The position numbers and the translations under genes were made by a program. Shown here in pieces: positions 1 to 9,502 of a stretch of 64,000 nucleotides of DNA. How positions within the stretch are numbered: position 1 is the stretch's first letter; every line of letters begins with the position of its first letter. The stretch covers positions 73,371,095 through 73,435,094 of the forward strand of contig CP092881.1 in the NCBI GenBank assembly GCA_030710605.1, read 5' to 3'. The notes under the pieces are model-generated. The model was not told where the DNA came from and did not search any database. It saw only the letters and a list, made by a program, of their open reading frames with translations. The stretch is from Cordylochernes scorpioides. Taxonomy: Eukaryota > Arthropoda > Arachnida > Pseudoscorpiones > Chernetidae.

Positions 1-3000
1 GACAGCATTACTCTCTTTGATCTGTTCTCCTGTGTGCACTCTCTGTTGTCTGATCTGGTGACAGCATTATTTCTCATTGATCTGTTCTCCTGTGTGCACT
101 CTCTGTTGTCTGATCTGGTGACAGCATTACTCTCTTTGATCTGTTCTCCTGTGTGCACTCTCTGTTGTCTGATTGGTGACAGCATTACTCTCTTTGATCT
201 GTTCTCCTGTGTGCACTCTGTTGTCTGATCTGGTGACAGCATTACTCTCATTGATCTGTTTCTCCTGTGTGCACTCTCTGTTGCTGATCTGGACAGCATT
301 ACTCTCTTTGATCTGTTCTCCTGTGTGCACTCTCTGTTGTCTGATCTGGTGACAGCATTACTCTCTTTGATCTGTTCTCCTGTGTGCACTCTCTGTTGTC
401 TGATCTGGTGACAGCATTACTCTCTTTGATCTGTTCTCCTGTGTGCACTCTCTGTTGTCTGATCTGGTGACAGAATTACTCTCTTTGATCTGTTCTCCTG
501 TGTGCACTCTCTGTTGTCTGATCTGGTGACAGCATTACTCTCTTTGATCTGTTCTCCTGTGTGCACTCTCTGTTGTCTGATATGGTGACATCATTACTCT
601 CTTTGATCTGTTCTCCTGTGTGCACTCTCTGTGTCTGATCTGGTGACAGCATTACTCTCTTTGATCTGTTCTCCTGTGTGCACTCTCTGTTGTCTGATCT
701 GGTGACAGCATTACTCTCTTTGATCTGTTCTCCTGTGTGCACTCTCTGTTGTCTGATCTGGTGACAGCATTACTCTCTTTGATCTGTTCTCCTGTGTGCA
801 CTCTCTGTTGTCTGATCTGGTGACAGCATTACTCGCTTTGATCTGTTCTCCTGTGTGCACTCTCTGTTGTCTGATCTGGTGACAGCATTACTCGCTTTGA
901 TCTGTTCTCCTGTGTGCACTTTCTGTTGTCTGATCTGGTGACAGCATTACTCTCTTTGATCTGTTCTCCTGTGTGCACTCTCTGTTGTCTGATCTGGTGA
1001 CAGCATTACTCTCTTTGATCTGTTCTCCTGTGTGCACTCTCTGTTGTCTTGATCTTGTGACAGCATTACTCTCTTTGATCTGTTCTCTGTGGCACTCTCT
1101 GTTGTCTGATCTGGTGACAGCATTACTCTCTTTGATCTGTTCTCCTGTGTGCACTCTGTTGTCTGATCTGGTGACAGCATTACTCTCTTTGATCTGTTCT
1201 CCTGTGTGCACTCTCTCTTGTCTGATCTGGTGACAGCATTACTCTCTTTGATCTGTTCTCCTGTGTGCACTCTCTGTTGTCTGATCTGGTGACAGCATTA
1301 CTCTCTTTGATCTGTTCTCCTGTGTGCACTCTCTGTTGTCTGATCTGGTGACAGCATTACTCTCTTTGATCTGTTTCTCCTGTGTGCACTCTCTGTTGTC
1401 TGATCTGGTGACAGCATTACTCTCTTTGATCTGTTCTCCTGTGTGCACTCTCTGTTGTCTGATCTGGTGACAAGCATTACTCTCTTTGATCTGTTCTCCT
1501 GTGTGCACTCTCTGTTGTCTGATCTGGTGACAGCATTACTCTCTTTGATCTGTTCTCCTGTGTGCCACTCTCTGTTGTCTGATCTGGTGACAGCATACTC
1601 TCTTTGATTGTTCTCCTGTGTGCACTCTCTGTTGTCTGATCTGGTGACAGCCATTACTTCTTTATCTGTTCTCCTGTGTGCACTCTCTGTTGTCTGATCT
1701 GGTGACAGCATTACTCTCTTTGATCTGTTCTCCTGTGTGCACTCTCTGTTGTCTGATCTGGTGACAGCATTACTCTCTTTGATCTGTTCTCCTGTGTGCA
1801 CTCTCTGTTGTCTGATCTGGTGACAGCATTACTCTCTTTGATCTGTTCTCCACGTGTGCACTCTCTGTTGCTTGATCTGTGACAGCATTACTCTCTTTGA
1901 CTTGTTCTCCTGTGTGCACTCTCTGTTGTCTGATCTGGTGACAGCATTACTCTCTTTGATCTGTTCTCCTGTGTGCACTCTCTGTTGTCTGATCTGGTGA
2001 CAGCATTACTCTCTTTGATCTGTTCTCCTGTGTGCACTCTCTGTTGTCTGATCTGGTGACAGCATTACTCTCATTGGATCTGTTCTCCTGTGTGCACTCT
2101 CTGTTGTCTGATCTGGTGACAGCATTACTCTCTTTGATCTGTTCTCTGTGTGCACTCTCTGTTGTCTGATCTGGTGACAGCATTACTCTCTTTGATCTGT
2201 TCTCTGTGTGCACTCTCTGTTGATCTGATCTGGTGACAGCATTACTCTCTCTTGATCTGTTCTCCTGTGATGCACTCTCTGTTGTCTGATCTGGTGACAG
2301 CATTACTCTCTTTGATCTGTTTCTCCTGTGTGCACTCTCTGTTGGTCTGATCTGGTGACAGCATTACTCTCTTTGATCTGTTCTCCTGTGTGCACTCTCT
2401 GTTGTCTGATCTGGTGACAGCATTACTCTCTTTGATCTGTTCTCCTGTGTGCACTCTCTGTTGTCTGATCTGGTGACAGCATTACTCTCATTGATCTGTT
2501 CTCCTGTGTGCACTCTCTGTTGTCTGATCTGGTGACAGCATTACTCTCTTTGATCTGTTCTCCTGTGTGCACTCTCTGATTGTCTGATCTGGTGACAGCA
2601 TTACTCTCTTTGATCTGTTCTCCCTGTGTGCACTCTCTGTTGTCTGATATGGTGACAGCATTACTCTCTTTGATCTGTTCTCCTGTGTGCACTCTCTGTT
2701 GTCTGATCTGGTGACAGCATTACTCTCTTTGATCTGTTCTCCTGTGTGCACTCTCTGTTGTCTGATACTGGTGACAGCATTACTCTCTTTGATCTGTTCT
2801 CCTGTGTGCACTCTCTGTTGTCTGATCTGGTGACAACATTACTCTCTTTGATCTGTTCTCCTGTGTGCACTCTCTGTTGTCTGATCTGGTGACAACATTA
2901 CTCTCTTTGATCTGTTCTCCTGTGTGCACTCTCTGTTGTCTGATCTGGTGACAGCATTACTCTCTTTGATCTGTTCTCCTGTGTGCACTCTCTGTTGTCT

Positions 3001-4708
3001 GATCTGGTGACAGCATTACTCTCTTTGATCTGTTCTCCTGTGTGCACTCTCTGTTGTCTGATCTGGTGACAGCATTACTCTCTTTGATCTGTTCTCCTGT
3101 GTGCACTCTCTGTTGTCTGATCTGGTGACAGCATTACTCTCTTTGATCTGTTCTCCTGTGTGCACTCTCTGTTGTCTGATCTGGTGACAGCATTACTCTC
3201 ATTGATCTGTTCTCCTGTGTGCACTCTCTGTTGTCTGATCTGGTGACAGCATTACTCTCATTGATCTGTTCTCCTGTGTGCACTCTCTGTTGTCTGATCT
3301 GGTGACAGCATTACTCTCTTTGATCTGTTCTCCTGTGTGCACTCTCTGTTGTCTGATCTGGTGACAGCATTACTCTCTTTGATCTGTTCTCCTGTGTGCA
3401 CTCTCTGTTGTCTGATCTGGTGACAGCATTACTCTCTTTGATCTGTTCTCCTGTGTGCACTCTCTGTTGGTCTGATCTAGGTGACAGCATTACTCTCATT
3501 GATCTGTTCTCCTGTGTGCACTCTCCTGTTGTCCTGATCTGGTGACAGCATTACTCTCATTGATCTGTTCTCCTGTGTGCACTCTCTGTTGTCTGATCTG
3601 GTGACAGCATTACTCTCATTGATCTGTTCTCCTGTGTGCACTCTCTGATGTCTGATCTGGTGACAGCATTACTCTCATTGATCTGTTCTCCTGTGTGCAC
3701 TCTCTGTTGTCTGATCTGGTGACAGCATTACTCTCATTGATCTGTTCTCCTGTGTGCACTCTCTGTTGTCTGATCTGGTGACAGCATTACTCTCTTTGAT
3801 ATGTTCTCCTGTGTTGCACTCTCTGTTGTCTGATCTGGTGTCAGCATTACTCTCTTTGATCTGTTCTCCTGTGTGCACTCTCTGTAGTCTGATCTGGTGA
3901 CAGCATTACTCTCTTGATCTGTTCTCCTGTGTGCACTCTCTGTTGTCTGATCTGGTGACAGCATTACTCTCTTTGATCTGTTCTCCTGTGTGCACTCTCT
4001 GTTGTCTGATCTGGTGACAGCATTACTCTCTTTGATCTGTTCTCCTGTGTGCACTCTCTGTTGTACTGATCTGGTGACTGCATTACTCTCTTTGATCTGT
4101 TCTCCTGTGTGCACTCTCTGTTGTCTGATCTGGTTGACAGCATTACTCTCTTTGATCTGTTCTTCTGTGTGCACTCTCTGTTGTCTGATCTGGTGACAGC
4201 ATTACTCTCTTTGATCTGTTCTCCTGTGTGCACTCTCTGTTGTCTGATCTTGTGACAGCATTACTCTCTTTGATTGTTCTCCTGTATGCACTCTCTGTTG
4301 TCTGATATGGTGACAGCATTACTCTCATTGATCTGTTCTCCTGTGTGCACTCTCTGTTGTCTGATCTGGTGACAGCATTTACTCTCTTTGATCTGTTCTC
4401 CTGTGTGCACTCTCTGTTGTCTGATCTGGTGACAGCATTACTCTCTTTGATCTGTTCTCCTGTATGCACTCTCTGTTGTCTGATCTGGTGACAGCATTAC
4501 TCTCATTGATCTGTTCTCCTGTGTGCACTCTCTGTTGTCTGATCTGGTGACAGCATTACTCTCTTTGATCTGTTCTCCTGTGTGCACTCTCTGTTGTCTG
4601 ATCTGGTGACAGCATTACTCTCTTTGATCTGTTCTCCTGTGTGCACTCTCTGTGTCTGATATGGTGACAGCATTACTCTCTTTGATCTGTTCTCCTGTGT
4701 GCACTCTC
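1..4708. repeat. 59-bp minisatellite array, copy 1 (about 80 units)
   Basis: Head-to-tail units of 59 bp, each containing TGATCTGGTGACAGCATTAC and TTTGATCTGTTCTCCTGTGT. The array runs off the left edge and ends at the unique sequence beginning TTGTTATCTGCAGCAG. Because 59 is not a multiple of three and few stops occur on the minus strand, long open frames appear in all frames; they are not genes. Many units carry one-base insertions or deletions, far more than in the sister array at 50921-52500. Confidence 0.97.
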
Positions 4709-5330
4709 TTTTGTTATCTGCAGCAGTAAAATATCTTTGTCCTCTAGCTGTTATAAATTTATCTAAAATAAATTTAAAAGTGAGTAAGGTGAGCCTTAAA
4801 GTGAATATAACTAAACTGTGGAACACAGTTCCATAATTACATTTTTAGCAAAAATAAGATAATAGCCCTAAACAAATGAAAGAAAACATGGCTGGTGTAT
4901 ATGAGGAAGCATGTCCTTCCTATTACCAAAAAAACTTTGTTCCAAACAGTTTAAATGGAGCTGAGAATTGATTCCAAGATGTTACCAGCAACATGGTAGA
5001 CCAATTGATGCAACTTCACTTCAGAATGCTTGAAGAGTATGAACTCATGGGAATTCGTGTAATCTTTACACAAGGGGATAAGAAACAACAACAACACCTC
5101 AGAATATAGAAAAAATAAACACAAGGTAATAATTGAGTAAAATAAATCATGCCTCCAGCGAAAAGTGTCTTTTCAAAACATTTTTGGAGAATTAATATGC
5201 CATGTTTTCTCCTGTAGAAAGGCGTTTGTGCCCGAAAGCTAGAGAATAAAATGTTTTAAAAAGAAACTTTTCCCTGGAGGTTTGATGTATTTTACTTATT
5301 ATTGATACTAGGGTTTATTGTATTGAATTG
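4709..5330. repeat. Left part of duplicated block (copy 1), with LINE 3' end
   Basis: No gene seen. The stretch is nearly identical to 57192-57815. It holds a LINE 3' tail on the + strand near 5030-5095, ending ACAAGGGGATAAGAAACAAC. A second repeat at 5145-5290 contains GTGCCCGAAAGCTAGAGAAT. Related GCCCGAAAGCT(C/T) segments occur near 10950 and, in reverse, near 9177. Confidence 0.7.
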
Positions 5331-5331
5331 A

Positions 5332-5578
5332 CAAGGTAATAAGACCAAATCCAAATAAATAAATAGTGTTGTTGTTTCTTATCCCCTTGTGTAAAAATTA
5401 CTCCAATTCCATGAGTTCATGCTCTTCGAGCTGTTTTATGATAACCCAAAGGTCCAAAATAAATAGTGTGTGGTTTCAGTAACAGAGTTGTTACCAAAAT
5501 GTCACAAACTATCTATTTATTTGGATTTGCCATATTACCTTGTGTTTATTATCTATAATCCAAATTGTGCCTTATCAT
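5332..5578. repeat. Palindromic repeat, broken by a LINE 3' end
   Basis: The left arm starts ACAAGGTAATAAGACCAAAT and the right arm ends CAAATTGTGCCTTATCA. A minus-strand LINE 3' end (TTGTTGTTTCTTATCCCCTT) sits inside the left arm. The same arrangement is present in the other block copy near 57816-58063, so both insertions predate the duplication. Confidence 0.75.
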
Positions 5579-5801
5579 AAAAAAAATTAAGTTTAATTAA
5601 AGATTGTCGAATTAAAGTGACACGATTACATAGAATGCTGGCTATTGGTGAAGCAACCGTTTTGAGATTTCTTCATGGTCATTTGTTGATGTCTGAAGTG
5701 TGTACAAGATGGATCTCAGCTCTGTACACAAGCAAAGTGGAAATTTCAGACAATAATCTCAGACAGTTGAATGCAGATCCTGATGTTTCTAGAATAGTAA
5801 C

Positions 5802-6115
5802 TGGGGGTCGGTGGAAGGATGGTCTTAACTGTTGATTTTCAACCGCTACGACCCAGGTTCGATTCCCGCATTGGGCACTTTTTATGATTGAAAAAAAAAG
5901 AATGCTCCAATGGCCCCCGATTCTTGCAAAAGTCCAACCCCACTAGCGAGTGCAAGTAACCCAAAGGGGCTCTGGCACATTTGTAAGTGCAAATCCAACT
6001 GCTTTCCACGTGTGTAGACATGTGGTGCGCTTACAGTAAAAGCAGTCACCTACTTCTACCCACCATGACTATCATGGCCTGTGCCATGTGTACTAGAGAT
6101 AAGCAAAAAAAAAAA
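5802..6115 (+). repeat. tRNA-derived SINE, full length
   Basis: The head resembles a tRNA promoter, with a B box GGTTCGATTCC near 5853. The body contains CCCCGATTCTTGCAAAAGTC, and the 3' end is GTACTAGAGATAAGC followed by a run of A. It is flanked by a target-site duplication ending AATAGTAAC (about 5791-5801 and 6116-6127). It splits a mariner coding region between IVT and CDETW. Other copies lie at 32308-32527, 36402-36703, 36956-37072 (minus), 58284-58600 and 61295-61390. Confidence 0.85.
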
Positions 6116-6304
6116 AGAAATAGTAACCTGTGATGAAACATGGTTCCACCACTGGGATCCAGAAACCAAATAGGATTCCATGCAGCGGAAGCACAAATCA
6201 AATAAATTCAAGACACAACCTTCGGCTGACAGGATTATGGCACTCTATTGTGGGACAGTGTTCTTCTGATTGACTAGCTTAAACACAGAAAGATCATTGT
6301 TGTT

Positions 6305-6640
6305 GTTGATAAGGCACAATTTGGATTATAAACACAAGGTAATAAGACCTAATCCAAATAAATTATTAGTGTGTGACGTTTCAGTAACAGCATTGTCACC
6401 AAAACGTCAAACACTATTTATTTATTTGGATATGATAAAGCACAATTTGGATTATCAATTATAGATACAAGAAAATAAGACCTAATCCAAATAATTAAAT
6501 AGTGTGTGACATTTCGGCATTAGCATTGTCATCATAATTAGATTTTATTCTTTTGTCTGATGATGGTAACAATGCTGTTGCTGAAATGTCACACTTTTAA
6601 AATATTTGGATTTGGTCTTATTGTCTTGTGTTGTTGTTGT
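6305..6640. repeat. Palindromic repeat composite, two subfamilies
   Basis: Two units of the palindromic repeat lie in tandem. The first has left-arm sequence AAGGCACAATTTGGATTATA and a shortened centre. The second begins GATAAAGCACAATTTGGATT. Its right arm near 6558 reads CTGATGA, GGTAACAATGCTGTTGC and GAAATG, a decayed hammerhead-like core. It corresponds to 58792-59105 in the other block copy. Confidence 0.75.
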
Positions 6641-6699
6641 TTCTTATCCCCTTGTGTATAGTTTACACAAATTCCATGAGTCCATCTTCTTATTATTAT

Positions 6700-6990
6700 T
6701 ATTTCTTATCTCCACTCAATCACACTAAGGTATCAAGCTTGTACAGCTTGAGACTTTTGATGGTGTCTGCTGGGAAGAGTAGAGCTCATCAATGGATGAG
6801 TCAATACAGTCAATATTATGTCTTGGGGTTGCAAGTTGACACTTAGTACATAGTGGGAAAACCTTGCAACCATTCTGGAAAGTCATTGTCCGTAGATGAT
6901 CAGACTTAAGTCTGGAAGTCAAAGACTGTTGTTCTCTTGGGAGGACAGAACTTGTCCCTCCTGCTCTGTACGAGTCCATGATCTCTAGGA
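6700..6990 (-). pseudogene. LINE C-terminal fragment (lineage A)
   Basis: The minus-strand frame at 6725-6979 reads DWYRAGG-like, then SRLKSDHLRTMTFQNGCKVF, then PLCTKCQLATPRHNIDCID. This is the Cys-Cys-His-Cys segment found near the C-terminus of many non-LTR retrotransposon polyproteins. It is 5'-truncated. Its 3' end, on the + strand at left, is the complement of GATTGAGTGGAGATAAGAAA. The homologous piece in the duplicate is 59165-59460. Confidence 0.75.
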
Positions 6991-7140
6991 ATGGGGTGTA
7001 GGGGTGAAGCTACTGTTGATCATGGCACCAATTAATACAGAGATAAATTCAAAGTTATTAAAGGATTTGAACGAGGAAATAAAGAGGAAGTTGACCAATG
7101 AAGTTCTTCTGTTTCACCACAATGCTCCAGTTCACACTGC

Positions 7141-7399
7141 TGATAGTACCCTGTAAGGGCTCCAGGGATAAAGGATGAGTCTGTACTCCATGTTAGGAGT
7201 TGCTGCACATGGCGTCTGTTCCTCATGTCAGAGGCGGCCATTTCTTTTGGAGCTAAGTCGGCCTGCCACTGAGTAGTGCTCCCAGTCTTAATGACACAAA
7301 GGCATTCTACTTCACCCAGTCATGATGGTTGTCAACTCTCAAGCTTTACAAGCTTGATACCCTAATATGATTGAGTGGAGATAAGAAGGAAGAAGAAGA
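7141..7399 (+). repeat. SINE-like repeat with LINE-type 3' end
   Basis: A non-coding repeat starts TGATAGTACCCTGTAAGGGC and ends in GATTGAGTGGAGATAAGAAG plus a GAAGAA tail. It is flanked by GTTCACACTGC (7130-7140) and GTTCACACCG (7400-7409), a target-site duplication inside the mariner remnant. In the duplicate the 11-bp duplication is perfect (59607-59617 and 59880-59890). Further members lie at 9228-9500, 22795-23300, 23487-23830 and 48150-48500. Confidence 0.8.
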
Positions 7400-7654
7400 G
7401 TTCACACCGTGGAAGTTGTTCAGGCTTCTATCAAAGATTGTGGCTATGAATTGTCACAGCATCTATAGTCCAGATTTGGCCCCTAGTAACTATTATCTAT
7501 TCAGATATTTATTAAAAAAAAATCTTTGTGGACATCACATTTTAAAGATGATGAAGTCTTGAAGCCTTTTGTGATGTTTGGAGAGCCATGATAAGGATTT
7601 TTATTTCTAAGGTATATTTTTTTAAAATTTTAAATTTAAATCCATTGAGTGGTC

Positions 7655-8115
7655 AGGTGTTGTTGTTGTTTCTTATCCCCTTGTGTAAAGATTACATGAA
7701 TTCCATGAGTTCATGCTCCTTGAGCTATTTTATGATAAGCAGCGGTCTCTCCCAAAGATCCTGTTTAGTACATCTAGGGATGGTCAGGTAGTTACTGTGG
7801 TGTGGTGGTCCATGGTTAAACCAATTCCTGAAGTCCACTCCTCTCCAATTTTGTGATGGTAGTTATAGGCCTGGAAAATAGATCCTCTATTGTCAGTTCT
7901 GAGCATGATATGTTCCGGAGAAGCTTCTGCACTATTGCATTTCAAGCAGTTATTGAAGGTATTTTGTCCATTTTGAAGTTTTATATGGCCACTTCTTAGT
8001 CTTTCTAAAGCTGTTTGTTGATTTCTATTGAGTTTTTGAGGTTCTTCTAATTGTTTCAATGGTTTGTACCAGTGATGATTTGGATAAGCTGTCAGTTTTG
8101 ATTTATTTTCTTTTT
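7655..8115 (-). pseudogene. LINE C-terminal fragment (lineage B) with 3' UTR
   Basis: The minus strand encodes NRNQQTALERLRSGHIKL, then NCLKCNSAEASPEH, then GEEWTSGIGLTMDHH. This is a second non-LTR polyprotein C-terminus with Cys-Cys-His residues, distinct from lineage A. The minus-strand 3' end is ACAAGGGGATAAGAAACAAC with an ACA-rich tail. It is frame-broken. The duplicate copy at 60290-60720 retains a longer end (LWERMLLIKKQLKEHGLMES). Confidence 0.75.
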
Positions 8116-8202
8116 TTTTTATATACATATATATTTCTTCAAAAGTAAGATTATTGCTTGGTAAGTGGTAACAGGTAGTCACTGTGGTGATGTGTGCGGC
8201 AG

Positions 8203-8593
8203 AGTGAGCTGGAGCTGCCAGAGGTGAAGGAAGAAGAAGAGGAAGAGACTGTCCCCACCACATCTCCCATCATTGTCACCACCACGACCACCACGACCAG
8301 TAGTGCCCGAGCTATGGCTCTGGGGGACAAGGCCTTCCGCTGCAAGTTTGAGAACTGCGGCCGGCTCTACACCACCCATCACCACCTCAAGGTGCACGAG
8401 AGGTCTCACACTGGGGACCGGCCCTTCCAGTGCACCACCCCTGGGTGCGGCAAGACCTTCGCCACAGGCTATGGCCTCAAGTCTCACACCCGGGTGCACA
8501 CAGGGGAAACCCCCTACTCCTGTCCACAGCGAGAATGCCCCAAGTCTTTCAAAACCTCAGGAGATCTCCAGAAACATATCAGGACCCACACAG
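8203..8593 (+). pseudogene. Duplicated ZNF143/ZNF76 (Staf) exon, zinc fingers 1-3 (copy 1)
   Basis: The exon starts after the acceptor GCGGCAG at 8202 and ends before donor GTAACTTG at 8594. It encodes an acidic stretch, a Thr-rich run, then three C2H2 fingers: [20 protein letters not shown] (finger 1), [20 protein letters not shown] (finger 2) and [20 protein letters not shown] (finger 3). These match fingers 1-3 of the Staf/ZNF143/ZNF76 transcription factors, which bind SBS elements of snRNA and many mRNA promoters. The frame is intact, with one 3-bp indel against the copy at 60827-61220. No finger 4-5 exon follows in the next 42 kb, and the N-terminal part lies downstream. It is therefore either a non-functional duplicate or an assembly artefact, and 'pseudogene' is an inference. 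Confidence 0.75.
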
Positions 8594-9225
8594 GTAACTT
8601 GGATTGCTAGTTTCTAACAATGTTGTGACATTTAGTTCCAGTTATAGCACTAATAGCTGTGTACTCCACCTCCACTGGGGAACTCTTTCTCCTTCCTTGT
8701 CAATATAATATTTTTGACTCGTGCTTAGATGTTGTACTAAATACGAAAAATCATGTTAGAACGCCCTTGCAACCTCAGAACAATTTTTAACGCCTTGTCA
8801 AATGCTTTCTTTATTTCTCCTGACGAAGACAAAATATTTTTGTCGAAACGTTGAGAAAATAAAAAACTAACCGGCCAAAGTGTCTATTTTTCACAGAAAT
8901 ATAACTTCTGTTGTTGTTTCTTATTCCCCTGTGTAAAAATTACACGAATTCCATGGGTTCATTATCTTATGGAATGGGGTGTAGGGCTGCAGCTTTCGTT
9001 GGTCATGGCACCATGACACACTTTGGTGAAAGTCTGACTTTGCCTGCAAATATAACTTCTACATCATTTAATTTATAATTGAATAGATACAATAAAGATT
9101 CCTCCATGCTTTTACATTTTTACTAAATCAAAAAGGAATCTAGGGCTAGGTTTCTTTTTACAATTTTGTATTTCTCAAGCTTTTGGGCTAACATGTCCTT
9201 CAACACGGACACCTGGAAGTGCTAC
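8594..9225. other. Intron-like sequence, end of duplication, hammerhead-like repeat
   Basis: Homology with the other block copy ends at about 8653. A repeat at 8740-8890 contains CTGACGA (from 8820), a self-complementary GACAAAA/TTTTGTC stem and GAAACG. A related copy lies near 31070-31200. A LINE 3' end (minus) occurs near 8905-8960. Nothing coding is seen. Confidence 0.6.
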
Positions 9226-9502
9226 TCTTCTTCTTCTTTCTTATCTCCACTCAATCATATTAGGATATCAAGTTGTGACCCTTGAGTGTGTCTGTTTGAT
9301 TACCATCATGACTGGGTGAAGTAGAATGCATCTGCCTTCGTCATTAAGACTGGGAGCACAACTCAGTGGCAGGCCGACTTTGCTCCAAAAGAAATGGCCG
9401 CCTCTGACATGAGGAACAGACGCCATGTGCAGCTGCTCCTAACATGGAGTACAAACGCTGCTCATCCTGTATCCCTGGATTAGAAGCCCTTACAGGGTAC
9501 TA

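Larger units (their letters stand above)
5610..7620 (+). pseudogene. Mariner transposase remnant in four pieces (copy 1)
   Basis: Conceptual translation gives mariner transposase motifs in order. They are a helix-turn-helix-like part and LRQLNADPDVSRIVT (5617-5800), DETWFHHWDPETK (about 6130-6180), FHHNAPVHTA (about 7110-7140) and IYSPDLAPSNYYLF (about 7459-7500). The pieces are separated by a tRNA-type SINE (5802-6115), a palindromic composite with LINE fragments, and a SINE-like repeat (7141-7399). Several stops and frameshifts are present, so it is dead. The same nested structure recurs at 58095-60090. Confidence 0.85.

Noticed and set aside
127-4469. Many minus-strand open frames reading MHTGEQIKESNAVTRSDNRE-like repeats
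   Set aside because: They are translations of the 59-bp minisatellite. The period is not a multiple of three, so the same peptide appears in every frame, and no start or splice context supports a gene.
8179-8617. Alternative-frame and minus-strand ORFs over the zinc-finger exon
   Set aside because: The frame encoding three canonical C2H2 fingers explains the sequence; the others have no domain.
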